A DNA stretch of 64,000 nucleotides. It comes from Carettochelys insculpta (lineage: Eukaryota; Chordata; Testudines; Carettochelyidae). Below, piece by piece: positions 22,764 to 35,590 of this stretch (the stretch's first letter is position 1; each line of letters opens with the position of its first letter). The stretch is from assembly GCF_033958435.1 (NCBI RefSeq), contig NC_134144.1, forward strand, positions 8,922,010 through 8,986,009. Direction: 5' to 3'. The position numbers and the translations under genes were made by a program. A model generated the notes under the pieces. The model saw only the letters and a list, made by a program, of their open reading frames with translations. It was not told the origin of the DNA and made no database searches.

Positions 22764-23824
22764 CATAGCCTTAGCCACGCAGATCTTCCGGTACTTGAGA
22801 AAAAATACTAGCAGGAGAATTGAGAAGCAAAGAGCCTGACGTTTATTTTTTTCTAAAGCTTCCTATCCCCTGACAATACTGGGTTTCACAAGGCCTTGTC
22901 TCAATGAGGAAGGGCAATTACCCTATAGTTTTACTCCCATCTGAGAGACATGGTAAGCATATGATATCAAGAGAGGATCCTTCAAGCCTGTGCTGCCTTG
23001 ATGAGGGCACATTAATGTGACTGGGATTTCTATGCAGAACAAAGGCGGTATAGGGCCCTTTTTCAAAGAATGCTTTCAGCAGCACTTAGACATACTTAGC
23101 CACATGGGGCAGTCACTACAAAGACTGCAGTTGAAGCAGAAATGTCTTATTGTCTAATAGATCTGTTGTTTAGTCATGCCATAAAAGGGCCTCCAACAGA
23201 AGGAAGCCTGTTTTCACGTGCCTCTCCAGAATCACAAGCATCTCTGCTTCTCAGTTACGCTACTGGAAAACCCGAAAGTCAGGGAGAACAATAACCTGAG
23301 ACTCTTTTACTGCAGTCCAAAAATCTAAAACAGAAACACGATGAAGTCAGGGAAAACTGAAGGGAGAAGAAACTATCTGCAAAGCATCCATGCAAATGTT
23401 GATAATAAACTTGACACAATGAGCGAATACTAGAATTTTCTTCTCTAGGGAATATCCTGAACAATAGCCATTGTTCCATGACATTCTGGTCCTATAAAAA
23501 CAGTGGATTTACAACAGCTCACCCCTGGATCTCCGACAAACAAAAGCACAAAGGAAATGTCCACTTAAAGAAAAACTAGCTTTTTATCATCTACCTGTAT
23601 ACTCTTGTGCGTATGTCTGTACATGGATGGCTGCATGCATGCACACTTATATTGTTATAACCTAGTACCTGTAGGTATTTTGTACTGCAAACCTTTAAAA
23701 AAAACAAGTAAACCCAAAATTCCATGCTTGGACACCATTCTGTTATGTGGTATTTCTCCCCTGCCAAAATTTTTCACCAGCTCTACTTCCTGCTATAAAA
23801 ATATAATAGTTCACCTTTCAATTA
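22764..23824. other. No recognised feature
   Basis: Unique-looking DNA. A weak CACAAGGCCTTGTCTCAATG at about 22889 might be a decayed MITE end. Confidence 0.4.
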
Positions 23825-24161
23825 CAGTAAACTCTTTCATAGCCGGCATTCTATCTTCCGGAACTCTGAAATAACTGGCATTTTAACCATAAGTAAATTT
23901 TAGTTATATTTTCCGTAAGTACAGTTTAGGGAAAGTAAATACAAATAAATACAGCAAATACAGTATAGGTTTACAGGGTACAATACTACTATTGTTGGTA
24001 AAGAAAGTACTGTGCATACATTTTTGTTTGTTTCTTAATATCTAATATCTTGTTCTTCCTTTGTGGTATGCACTGCTAGGTATAGCTCTCTATTATCCAG
24101 AATATTTGAATATCTGGCAACCGCCCAGTTCCAGGGCTACTGGATAGGAAAGAGTTTACTG
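23825..24161 (+). mobile_element. Tigger-like MITE, family B copy 3
   Basis: CAGTAAACTCTTTCATAGCC at the start and GGAAAGAGTTTACTG at the end, preceded by TA. Both TIRs are intact, making this the best-preserved family B copy in the window. Interior landmarks are as in 1060 and 56759. Confidence 0.9.
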
Positions 24162-24794
24162 TCATTTCAAAAGTGTGTGTACGTATGAGGGAAGAGTTGC
24201 CAATTCAACAAGAGGATGTTGAAACTGAAATGGCTCATGCTACACTCTCCCACCACAGTGATAGGAAGACAGCAGGAGGAAACGTTGGAATTGCACTGCT
24301 GGCTTATACCAGGGATTCAAGGTGCTCAGAATGCATTATCCGGCAATGGCCAGAACTACCTGCTTAAAGGGAAGAAGGTGCAAGAAGCTCTTCAGCGAAT
24401 GGGTGGACCCAGAAGCATGCTCATGACATGTTTACGTGCTTTTATCTAATGCTTTCACACCCATCCAGCACATGCTGTGCTTCCATAAACCATAAGTCAA
24501 GACTGTTTTCCTGATGAGATCAATCACCTTCTACACATAAGGTAGCCTTGCACTGATTGGCATTAGAGCACCAACAAGGAGTTGAGTCCTTCAGCAGTGA
24601 GTGAAAGGGGCTGTGAAAGGTGGTGAATGCAAAGTGGTCTGACCCTGGTAATCGACAGGGTACATCACCCGGGTTTTGACATGTGCTTTGGGAGGAGCTA
24701 TGGATCTGGGTTATTTCAAATAAGCTCTGAAGACGCCATCATTCAAGAAATCGTACAGTGTAGGACAACGAGCCTGTTCACCTTTGAGGTTTCA
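24162..24794. other. No recognised feature
   Basis: Unique-looking sequence. The frames at 24173-24449 overlap and begin inside or beside the repeat. Confidence 0.4.
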
Positions 24795-24858
24795 TTCCAT
24801 CTCAGTGACCTCTCAAGGGCCCTTCCAGTTCTAGCGTTCTGTGATTCTATATGGGGTT
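24795..24858 (+). mobile_element. CR1-type 3' tail fragment
   Basis: The sequence TGACCTCTCAAGGGCCCTTCC, then AGTTCTAGCGTTCTGTGATTC, is the conserved 3' end shared by CR1 LINEs and the turtle SINEs that borrow it. The upstream part is not recognisable, so it could come from either. Confidence 0.6.
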
Positions 24859-25064
24859 TTATTTTCCTCCTTGCATGGGGTTCTTCAACAGCTTCAGTGT
24901 TTTGGTTTAAAATCGCTAAAGCATTATGATAAAATTACTGCTATGGGGCCAAATACTAAACTACATTGTTCCTCCCATGCTAGCTTTCCGACGAATTAAC
25001 ACCATTCATTCTGAGATAGGCCGCGTGACTTTAACTGTGGTCAACAGAGCCAACTAATATAGTA

Positions 25065-25391
25065 CAGGTTGAACCTCTCTAGCCCAGCACTCTCTCATCT
25101 GGCAACATCCATAGTCTGGCATGATTTTAGTTAGTGGGATGGCCACTTCTCATGGGTGTAGCCAAGTTTCCTGCAGTCCCATAAAGCTTGTTTCCAGCCA
25201 CCAGTCCTGGCTCTCAGTGTTCTGCGCTGTTGTTTAGCTCTAATTTACCCCTAAACGTCTTCTAAGAGCTCAGCAAGCAGTGCAAGTGTTGGCAATGTGG
25301 CTAGGCAACCATAACTTCCCTTGGTTCGTTAAATTCTCTGGTTTGGCACCAGTCAGTTCCTGAGAGTGCCAGGCTAAAGAGGTTCAACCTG
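25065..25391 (-). mobile_element. Tigger-like MITE, family C copy 3
   Basis: CAGGTTGAACCTCTCTAGCC at the left and GAGGTTCAACCTG at the right, both followed or preceded by TA. This is the clearest family C terminus pair. The orientation is inverted relative to 3829. Confidence 0.9.
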
Positions 25392-25524
25392 TATTCAGCA
25401 GCTGTAGAGGGGCTACTATTAATTTCCAGTAAGTCCCTTTGACCCTGCCAGCACAAGTATAAAGCGGCTTTAAGAGTAAATGTGAATCTGGCATTATATT
25501 TGTGCCTCCTAGTAGACAGGATAC

Positions 25525-25640
25525 TGGAAAGGGACTGAGGAGACCTGGGTTCTACTCCTGGCCCTGCCACAGGGCTGCTGAGTGACCTTGGGCAAATCAC
25601 ATCCTGCTTTCTGCCTCTGTTTCCCCTCCCACTGCTGGCC
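25525..25640 (+). mobile_element. MIR-type SINE fragment
   Basis: Contains GGGTTCTACTCCTGGCCCTG and GAGTGACCTTGGGCAAATCAC, the MIR core. The frame through it on the minus strand (25301-25651) is accidental. Confidence 0.75.
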
Positions 25641-26560
25641 TGTATTAGCATTTTTAGAAGAAGGCTCTATAGACTATATTCTCTGGCTTCAGATCCAGAC
25701 GTAGACAGAGGGCAGCAGCTGTCAGCAGGCATTGGCAGTGTGCTGCACACACGGCTCGATCTCCTCTTGTTAAAACGTTACATGCCACACAAGCAGGCAG
25801 GACCGCAGTCAGCTGGTTGAGCATATTAAAAACATCAGATGATGGGAAAAAAATCTTTTCTGCCAAGACAAATAGCACATGAGTAGCCAGGTAGGCAGAT
25901 GGGCAAGAAACTCTTCCAGAAGATCCAGGTTATGCGTCCCCCGACTGCTACTTGCAGGGGATCTGCGATGAGACACTGAATGCTCACGTTTTACATATGA
26001 AAAGCCTGAAGCTGCAGCAGCGAAAGCGGCATCTTGCACATTTTCTTTTTCATGGAGGCCAGGCAGTCTGAAGCACTGCCCCATTAATGACCTCCACTAT
26101 GACCCTAAGGGACTGTCTGGTTCTGAGATGATTCATGTACTGTGTTAGTTGAACTGGCTGAATGGGCAGTATTACCATCTGGAATTCCCTGAAAACTCAG
26201 GTTTGACATGACTCGGTCAGTAACCACATACTCTGCTTCCCCTCTCTTTGAGCAGAAATGTCTCTTTGCATCCTTCAACAGCTCTCGCAAATCAGGTCGA
26301 TTTTTATGGCTTGCTAATTATTACTGCCAGACTTCTGCTGGCTTTCAGAATGAGAGGGAGTTTTCTTGAAGGCTCTGGGTACAAAACTTACAAAATTAAT
26401 CAGCATCTAGAAGACAGCAGCAAAACCCATCTGTGGCACTCACCTAAATAGGCCAATCTGTCCCAGGTTAATCTCTATTCAGTTCCAAAAGACAGTATTT
26501 GCTCCTCTATTTGTTGATCACCAACATTAAGAACAAACACATGTAAAATATGTATTATTA
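25641..26560. other. No recognised feature
   Basis: Unique-looking sequence without repeat termini. Confidence 0.45.
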
Positions 26561-27046
26561 CAGGTTGCACCTCCCTGGTTCAGCACCATTTGGACCTGAC
26601 TAGTCCTGAACCAGGGAGTTCGCCAGATCAGGGGAGGTCAACACTGGCCCTTTTGGTGCTTGTCTCTGGGCTCTCCACCAGCCCCTGAGCTCCTCTGCTG
26701 CCCCTAGTCCCAAACTAATTTCCCGGCCACTGGTACCACTGCCACTGGCTCCCGGGAGGGATCCCATCTGCTGGCCTCCTTGTCACCAGCCTGGCTGCAT
26801 GCTTGCCTGGACATGTTCCTGGTCACCAGCCCCCTGTCACCTGCCCAGCAGGACTCCTGGCCCCATGAGGACTTTTGGCCACTGCCCTCCCAGCCACCAC
26901 CTCAGCTAAGTTGCCAGCCCTGGCCAACCTCCTGGCTGCCAGGCCCCCTGCCACCAGAACTCTCTGATCCAGGAACATCCACGGGCCTGCCAAATCACAG
27001 ATGTTGTCGGACTAGAGTGCCCCGGATTAGAGAGGTCCAATCTCTA
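26561..27046 (+). mobile_element. Tigger-like element, family C long GC-rich variant
   Basis: Starts CAGGTTGCACCTCCCTGGTTC and closes with GGACTAGAGTGCCCCGGATT and AGAGGTCCAATCTCTA. The 300-bp interior is C-rich (CTGCCACTGGCTCCC and similar) and absent from the short copies. A related variant is at 62264. The 92-codon Pro-rich open frame at 26780-27058 is within this interior and is not a gene. Confidence 0.75.
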
Positions 27047-28004
27047 CTATTAAAATAGTTACTTGTGCTCGGAGATATGCAGACATATTTTACACACAAA
27101 AGACTAAGTTAAAAAGAACATTATTCAAATTTCATAGTCAGGCACTCAAAAATTACGAGATGTTAGAATTCAGGCTGCCTTCAAAATCTTCACTTAGCCA
27201 CCTTCTGTGTATGCATTATGATACAGTCTTTAATTGCATGGTCGTATACTATTCTACAGAATCCCTGTCTCATTCAGTGCACAGGATGGACAGTGTTCAC
27301 TTAATGAGTAGATAATATTTTGTTTTCTCATCTCTGTTCAGCGTTTGGCTCTAAGCATTACTTCCTTCACAGTATCCAAACCCTGCAGACATAATTAACT
27401 AATTTCCTCATGGGCTTTTCTATGATTTTCACAATATCAGAGGGTTTTGAAAACAGTAACTAATTTATCTTTCTACCACCCTTGTGAGATGGAAAGTAAT
27501 ATCCAAGGGGAGACACCTAGGATTTGATTTTTCAGAGTACTTACCACTATATGTACTTTGAATGTTTAAGCACAGTGTAATGGGTTCAATCACAGAGGTC
27601 CCCTTAAGGTGCCCCCTGGTGTGCAGGTGCCCCCCTGTGGCATCTGTCCTGCTGGTCCAGAAGCTCTGGTCTCCTCCAACAAAGACACAGAATTGAAGTT
27701 ACTGCCCCCCCCAGCACAGCAACACAGACGCTGAACCAGCTCAGCTCTGGGAGGGATCAGCTATAAGTCTGTTCACAGCACTCACGAACACTGCCCCCCC
27801 AAAAGGGACCAAACCCACCAATAAATTCATCTTACCTTGTGTAAAAATTTTACACAGAAAAAGCTCATGAAGATATCTGCACCTTTCACCAATGAAAGGG
27901 AGATATGCCCAGTGGTTGCTCCCCTTTAGGTAACCATTATTTACACTGGGCTTGATAATACACAAGTGTTTTGTTAAGTATAAAATGTAGGATTTAAGTG
28001 ATTG
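27047..28004. other. Unassigned, possibly old repeat at the right
   Basis: The left part is unique. From about 27580 (GTAATGGGTTCAATCACAGAG) rightwards it resembles a decayed interspersed element, but I could not place it in a family. Confidence 0.35.
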
Positions 28005-28078
28005 CTTTTGTTTATTTTAACTTAGTGATTTAAAAACAGATAGATCAAAGTAAATCACTGAGTTAAAATAAACAAAAG
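28005..28078. repeat. Near-perfect 28-bp-stem hairpin
   Basis: Arms 28005-28032 and 28051-28078 are reverse complements except for one position (an A/G difference, which would be a G:U pair in RNA). They enclose an 18-base loop. The arm contains TTTGTTTATTTTAACTTAGT. It is far more regular than the decayed repeats around it. Confidence 0.85.
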
Positions 28079-29219
28079 ATGCCAGCTAGTTCTCATACAC
28101 TGAGAAACTTGCTACATGTTGTTCTTATCTCAGGATGGAGTTGATCTTTTTCTGACCTAGGCCCAGCAGCTTTGCCTTCACCCTTTCACTACAGTTCTTT
28201 GTTTCCAGCTCTTTCCACATATATCCTCCTAGGGTGGCATGGCAATTTCAAAAACCAACTGGAGACCAAGACTTGATTGTTGTCCATTCCTTAAACAGAC
28301 CTTCCCCCAGTACAGTTAGCCTTTGCTCAGTCTCCCCATTCCCACAGAAAAGTCCCAGATTCAAGCTGAATTCCAGTACTGGGTGTCATGGTCACAGTTC
28401 TTCCTAGGATCAACCACAGTTTGGGCTAACAGGAAAAATCAAACTATTCATGGGTTTTTGGTTGAGTACTGAGCCACTAATTCCTCACGTACCACTAATG
28501 GCCCTCATTAACATATTTAGCATTAAAAACAGGCTCACGCTTCAGATTTCTAACTTCCCATACAAGAATGGTATGTGCACAAGCACAGGATATATGGATT
28601 CAGCAGACCGTAACTTTAAAATGATATGTTACATGACCGGTTTTGCATAAAGCATCTTTGAGCTATGCATATGCATATTGATAAGTTATTGTTTTAAAGC
28701 ATGAGGGGCATGCGACACACTGCTCCTACTGGCTTCCCCTGCATCTAGGAATGCTCTCTTTTGCAAACTGGATCCCAGAGACTCAAACTATATGCCTAGA
28801 GAAGAGAGCACACAATTAGTAACCAAGTGCAAAAAGTTTAGGCTGACTTGCCCGTTACCATACAGGCAAGCCTAATTCTGGCATTTCTTATCTTTTGAAT
28901 GCTTGACTTTGAACTTAAATAACGTTCTTTTATTGCCATTTGTGGGGTGTAATTTTGTAGGATTTTAAAAAAGCAGACTGAAAAACAGAACAAAGTTGGA
29001 ATCTCTACGTCTGCCACGCAGATCTTGTCTGGGACACCAGTTTGAACAACAACAATGGAGGACAAACATTAGGGAGAGTGGGGACACACTTAGCTGGTGG
29101 GTTTCACAGACATTCACTGACCATGGAGGAGCAGTTGGATTTGGGAATCTTCGGTACCCAGCTTGGCTCTGGAGGAAAATGTGCTTTGTGGGCACAGACT
29201 CTTCTTTCCATCTTCATGC
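28079..29219. other. No recognised gene
   Basis: 28080-28450 may belong to the same old interspersed element as 27580-28004. The rest looks unique. Open frames are short and overlapping. Confidence 0.4.
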
Positions 29220-29885
29220 CTGACCTGTTCCGTGTCTTGCCACCCAACCAGCTCTTGTCCCTGCCTAGTCCTGTCTCTTCCCCATCCCCCTCGCTCTATA
29301 CCCCAGTCTCACTCCTTGAACATATCCAGTCCCAGTGTCCATTCCACAGGCATTTCATCCCCATCTCCTTGCCCAGCTACTCCTAGTCTAACCATCTAGG
29401 TTGGCTTTCCAAATCCCAATCTCTCCCCATCCCAGCTCCCAGGTTTTTCCCCTCCCTGCACTCACTTCAAACCTCCTTATCCAGCCAATCCCAGTTCCCA
29501 TCTCCTAGCCCTCATCCAAGCTGTGTCTCCTTCCACCCATCTCCCAGGGTCCCCCATCCTTTCCGTGGTTGTTTGTCCCTGTCTTTTTATCCAGCAAGTA
29601 CCCAAGTTATCCCCCTGAATCCAGCTACATATTAGATCTGTCCCCACATCCATTGGCATTAGTTCCAATCTCCATGCCTCCCCTTAGCTCCTCATTCAAC
29701 CTCAGTGATACCCCACAAACTAACTGGCTCCCAGTCCCTACCTGGTGTCCCTCATCAGCTTCTAGTTCCAGCCTTCAGCCTGGCCCCTGTCCCACATACC
29801 AGCCAGCCCTGGCCCCTTATCCCTCTGGGATACCAAGGATACTTGCCCAGCCAACCTCAGTCTCCCCTGCCAACTCTCAGTGACA
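29220..29885. repeat. Pyrimidine-rich block
   Basis: About 660 bp in which the plus strand is mostly C and T, made of loose CCCAGCTCC / CCAGTCTC-like units without a clean period. All open frames here are Pro/Ser-rich by-products. The minus strand, in the MAP2 sense direction, is purine-rich. Confidence 0.6.
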
Positions 29886-32800
29886 GTTTTCCCTAGCCTC
29901 ATCCTTAGAAACTGCTGGATTGCTCTTGACTAAATTATTTAAAAAAATATCAATCTGAGGCGTCAGACAGTGGTATGGAAAATTTCAGACCCAACAGTTA
30001 AAGCTGGGCAAATTTATAAGCAGTTGAAAAGAGGGTCTTCTACGAGGAAATGTCAAGTAACCTTAGAAATAGGTGGGCTGCCTACAACGCAGTGCTAAGT
30101 TCATGAAAAGCACGTGAACAGATAAGTTTATTATGGTTGGAAAAGCATGACAAGGCCAAAGGAAAGACAATGATACAGCATTTTTTCTTCATGAACAGCT
30201 ATAGCAGACAAAATGTTTTGCCACACTCCAACAAGATTCCTGTAACCATGGTGACTACCAGCAGTACATTAGAAGTCATATTGCAAGCCAGAGTCTGTCA
30301 GTAAGATGTGAAATGGATGATACAAAGAACTCTAGGAAGGCTTCTTTGGCATTAGAGGTGAAAGATCGACATGAATGCTTATGGGATTGTTTTTGCATTT
30401 TCATACTCATAACTTGATCCACCTTCCTGGGATGCAAATTGCACCTACTTTCATTCACAATGATGTATTAATTCAAGCACAGAGGAACATTCTAAACAGT
30501 GACCGAGTTTCTGCAGCTGGCTCCCAGCAGAGGTGACCCCGTTGGTGTGCTTCACAACCTTTAGCCCTTTTAAATATTCTGCCTTTCAGTTACACTGAAT
30601 GCCTCCTTGTTCCTGCCCTGTGAGAAAGGGCGATAAGAAGTTCCCTGCCTAACACTGTTATATCTTTAGCTTGTCGCAGGTTATTTCTCCCCTCTCAAAA
30701 GAGGCCCAGTCTTTAAAATTTCTCTTCCCTTGGAAGTTTAAGTGCACCAGAATCCAATAAGGAGAGAAAAATTGTACGCACCTCTAGAGTTTACCTGCAA
30801 AATCCTCGATGGATTATATGTGGTCTCTGCTTTACTCTGGGTTCTTATAATTGTAGTAATCTCGACAACTCTGCATTTTGAATAATATTACACTTGTCCG
30901 AGCTCAACCGTAACTGAGTTCTGCAGACCTCAATCTTTCTTCATGCTGGAGTCTCTCCCTAACCAGCAGTGCAGGGCACCGTCACGTGGCTGGACTTTTA
31001 TATTGGGTCTGGAAACTATTTTATATGCCTAGTGTGGCTATTGGCCCCAAATATTGAGCTGGGGGTGCCACATGAGGTGTCAAATGAAAGCTGATATGCC
31101 CTGAATCTGTGTATGCTACTTGTGTGTCTGTATCACGTATGTATGTAAAGTTATAGATTTTATCTCTGCAGCTGTCTGAGAAATGTTTCAGTGCTGAGAT
31201 TCACAATGGGACGTGGGGCTCCTCCCCAGCCAGGACAATAGACTGAGCAAAGGCCCAGACGGCCAACACCCATTTTGTGATGGTGGGAGTTTTCCTACTG
31301 GGACTGCAACAAATGGAAACTCAGCACAGTGACCCACCTTGTCAGGTGGTAAGCCAAGACCTATGGAGAAGAATGGAATTTTCCCTCCACATATGAAAAG
31401 CTATAAGATGGGCCCTGGCAGGTACTTTCTAGTTTCTTCAGTCCTCATGAGTTAAGCCTGTCTGTACTGGGGCCCACCCCTCCGAGAGATTATGTGGATT
31501 TAGCAGCATCCATCTTGTATCTTTTGTCTTGTGGTCTCCAAGGGTCCACGTCTCAGCATGTGGACCCCAGCGGGCCGGACTTACAACATTCCAATGACAG
31601 AATCTGTGTGACCTGAAATGAACTTTCAGAGACTTTCAAGAATCAACAAATAACATCGCTGGCTGCGTCAGTAGTTATTAATGGATATATGTAAAGTATT
31701 GCTTTAACAGTCGAGCCCTGTTCTTTCTCTTGTATTAATAAATCTCTAGGCATTAGATCTAAAGAACTGGTTAGTGTGTTGTTTGGGTAAGATTCAAGTA
31801 TATATTGACCGGGGCCCTTTCAGGTCTGGAAGGTGTTTGGTGAAACAGGCTTAAGAGCCTCTCACCTTAATTTGGGGGTTGTTGGTCTGGGCTGGTCCAG
31901 CAGCTCAGAAGTCTGGAGGTTTGCTCATGTGGCTTCTGGCTGGCCAGTGGGGCTGGCAGAGGGGCTGTGAAGGCTGGTTGGATTTGCCTTGGCGAGAAGG
32001 AAATCCCAGACTGGAGTGTAAGTGGCCCAGATTTTAAGCAAATTTTTAAAGCAGATTTTAAGTGGTACCTTGTATTGATTTCTCTAGCCGTGCCCAGAAA
32101 CCCCTGTCCTATTACAAGCACATAGTGTGATACCTGTTGTGATATCTCTTCCTTTCTCTTGAAGGCCCTGTGTTCTCAAACCCTGATCTTCCCCTGATTT
32201 CTAGTGAAACATGTTGGGTGAGGCTCACAGATGGTCGTTCCCCTGAAGTACTGGAGGGCTCTTGTTCTCCTTTGTCCAGACCTTGGCAGCCTGGCTTTCC
32301 TCAGGCCCTGGTGGCTGATGTATGACTGGGGTAAGTGCTCTGCCTTCTTTCCATTCCCATTGCCTTCCGTGAGAGGAACTGTTCTGGAGATGGCTAGCTA
32401 GGTTCAAAGCCCCATGGGTGCCCTGGGCTTTTTCTCACAGGGAAGAAAATGTGATTTACTTCTACCCTGTCCTACACAGAGTGACCGTAAGGCTTCGTCC
32501 CCTCCAGTTGCTACAGCAGTCAACACTCTCCCTTGCTCCCACCCAACTCTAATCAATGTGATTACCTAATACACAGCTCTGGATAGTCCTAAACCTACAC
32601 ACATTCATCTTGGCTTGTGACTGGCTCTTCTGCTGTAGCAGTCAAACTTCAGGCATGGCAAACCTTCCTTCTTTTCTGCTGTGTGGGTCTCAGTCACTAA
32701 GCCTAGCTCCTAAGGGAGCTTCCCTTCTGAAGCCGCTTCCTTCAGGATGGCAAGGCTAACATTTTACTTAAAGTTTTACTTTCTCAGGTGGTGCATTTCC

Positions 32801-34914
32801 TAAGCCTGGAGATTGGCAGGAGAACTGCCGTTGTAAGAAACAATCTGAGCACAAGCCAATGGCTGAAGAGCGCTCCACAGTCAAACAATCAAAAGCCAGC
32901 AATGTGTGTGACATCAAATTACAAAGGGGAAGGACGGGCTAAATTCAGCAATAAAGTATTGTCTGGCAACAGTTTGCTAGGCTCTATAGCTTGTCTTTCA
33001 GGACTGAGTGTCCTACGCTCCTTAAACTCAAGTTGTCACAGTCAATAATTAGGCATCTGCTAGGCCTTACACTGTGCCCGCTCATGAGCAGATACTGCAG
33101 CTCTCCAGGAGGATGTGAAGCTCTTTGGAAGATTGGAGTAAAGTTTGGAAGTAAGGAAGACCATTCCCCACTGTTTGTAGACAGAGGGCACTTTGAAAGT
33201 ACAAAAGAGTCTTTTTGACTAATGGGCGGGCGGGGGGGAACTTCTCAAGAAAGATAAAGCCATGTCAGTCCCAGAATATTAGGGAGAGAAGGTGGTTGGA
33301 GAAATATCTGTTGGTGATAGAGATGAGCATAGTGGTTTTCTACCCAATTTACAGATGGTACAAAATTTGTCTTACCCTTTCCACGCATGTTTTTAGTATT
33401 ATCCTAGCCTGAGTTTAAACTGAGGGATTTTTTTCAGAGGAAACAAAGCCTGAAGGTAGCAGGACATTTTTCTATCATGGCCTTGTGCAGAACTCTACAC
33501 TAAGCATATTGCTACGCCATTCTGAATAAAGGAAAGGTCACAATCTCTCTTTCAGTCCGGTACATATATTGTACACGTATGTGCTCTTCACAGTTCTCTC
33601 TCAGGTAGGTCAATTCAAACTATACGATGTATAACATCGAGTGTAAGGATGAATGGAAACAGAAAGCTGCTGTTTCTGAAACTATAGAGAGATCACATTT
33701 CACTCCAAACAAGCTGAGCACTTCCAAGCTGGGTTTTGGCTTTAAGTTGGTGCTTTGTTATACTTCTGTGAAAATGTTCCAAGAATTAAGAGTTTTGCCT
33801 TGAAGTGATTCCTTATTAATCCTTTTAAATGTTACCTCATTTGATTCAGGTGGGCCATAAATTCGCTGCACTGCCATGCCCACAGTGTTATGTGAGAGAG
33901 AGAGGATCAGGCCCAGCTGCAGCTTCCTAAATGAGAAAGATATTTCCTTTTTTCTTTGCAAAGAAAAAGTTCCTAACACACTAGTTATCATAGAGGGATT
34001 CTTACCAGGGACATAAGATACCACAACGTAGGTGCACAAAGGGCTCTAGTAAAAAGCTACTACACAACACACAACAAGTGCCTCACTATTTGAATTATTT
34101 GCCAAGTGCCAACACTCTTCTCCTCTCTGATGTCTGTTACTGCTGAACATATCCCACTTACATGTATATTGTGCCTGCCCTGTTCAAAGAGTGGCCTGGT
34201 CATTTATTTGTAAAGGAGATTGTCTTCAGAAGTGACTAGGGTGTTTAGGTGCACCGCTGTGTTCTTAAATCCCTTGCTCACTCTTTAAAATACCACCCCA
34301 GAGACACTCGTAACAGTCCTCTGAGGTAGGTAAGTAGTAAATTGAGGACAGAGAAGAAATCGTTAGGAGAGCCATTAGTAGTGGTACTGAATTCCTTATC
34401 CTCTACTCAAACTACTATATCTCTGGTTCTGAGATGGTGGCCTGTGAACAGCTGGCAGGTCCAGGATTCTCTCTTTGTCTTCGCCACTGAATCCACCTAA
34501 AATGCATAAAGTATTTTTCCTAACACTAATTTTCCATTTGGGCAATTGCTGTAGGCACCTCAAGGAACTTACTTGATCATGAATGGAAGAGGAAGTGCCC
34601 ATGAGATAATCTCTCCATGAAGATGTGGACCAGTGGAAGCACTGGGCGTGTAAGGTTACACACCTGCATAAATCTGAAGGCTGGGGACCGGAGGTAAGTC
34701 AGTCTCTGGAGAAGAGCAAAGGCACACAGGATAAAATTCTCGGATGAGTCCCCTTTTATGTCACTTCTGTGACTCAGATAAAGCTCAGCAAAGTGTGTGT
34801 GGGGACGGCTGAACTCCATCACTGGACAAGTAGAAGAGTAAGGTCATAAAGGAAATCTTCATTTGGGTTGTGTATTTGTAAAGATGCACTAAAAGAGAGA
34901 AATGGGAGAGAAAT
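29886..34914. other. Mostly unassigned; LTR-like relic possible at 30.9-32.1 kb
   Basis: No gene was recognised. Around 31440-31860 the series TTGTATTAATAAATCTCTAGG, GGTTAGTGTGTTGTTTGGGTAAG and ATATTGACCGGGGCCC recalls the polyadenylation-signal part of old turtle LTR-type repeats. No LTR pair or coding remnant was found, so this stays tentative. The 16-mer CATGAAGATGTGGACC at 34616 recurs at 35099. Confidence 0.35.
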
Positions 34915-35088
34915 ATGCACATAACCTCCTAAATGCCATGTGCAGAAACTCATAGGTAACAATTCCAGTATTTTAGAGGTATTTACAAACAAAAGAGGAG
35001 AATGCACTTTTGAAATTCCTAGTCTTGTTTTATTTTTTAAAACTGTTCACAATTTTCTTCTCTGCATTTCTGTTTGTAAATAGCTAAA
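34915..35088 (+). repeat. Direct duplication, copy 1
   Basis: Matches 36430-36603 over about 175 bp at roughly 83% by eye. Shared blocks include CCTAAATGCCATG, GTAACAATTCCA, AGAGGTATTTACAAA, CTTGTTTTATTTTTTAAAAC and TCTGTTTGTAAATAGC. Both copies lie in the same orientation, about 1.5 kb apart. Confidence 0.85.
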
Positions 35089-35528
35089 AAAATGTGCACA
35101 TGAAGATGTGGACCGTCTTCATGGAGTCACATGAAGACTTCAGAACCCTTCCACTAGGCTGTCTCTGCAGATCAACGGGATGAACCTCCTCAAATTGACA
35201 GCTATGGTGAAAACTGAAAAGAGGAAATGGTGGCAGAGGAATTCCCATTTAAAATTTCTCAGAAACAAAGAGGTTGTACAAGAAAGCTACAACTATTCAG
35301 GCATATCTGCAGAATGAACGATGAATGAAAAATCAAAACCATGGTATTCAGTATAAAGGACGGTTTGAATAGGAGAGGCAGACCCCACAGAGAATGGGTA
35401 GATGACACAGTAGATTGGTGCAGAGCTAGCCTGTAGAAACTAAGCCACTCCACACTGGGCAGGGAAAGATGGAAGGAAATAGCGAGAGAGGCATCAGACG
35501 CCAGCGGGCACTGAGCCCATGGTTGTCG

Positions 35529-35559
35529 TTGGTGGTGGTGGTGGTGGTGGTGGTGGTGG

Positions 35560-35589
<30 letters not shown>
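35529..35589. repeat. TGG then TGA compound microsatellite
   Basis: About ten GGT units (to 35560) switch directly to about nine GAT units (35561-35588). In one frame this gives a Gly-tract followed by an Asp-tract inside a 71-codon open frame, which is not a gene. Confidence 0.95.

Positions 35590-35590
<1 letters not shown>

Noticed and set aside
26780..27058. Pro/Leu-rich 92-codon frame
   Set aside because: It lies wholly in the C-rich interior of a family C transposon.
31440..31860. LTR of an endogenous retrovirus
   Set aside because: It has an AATAAA-like signal and some resemblance to old LTR-type repeats, but no paired LTR, no TG...CA ends and no gag, pol or env remnant. Kept only as a tentative note.
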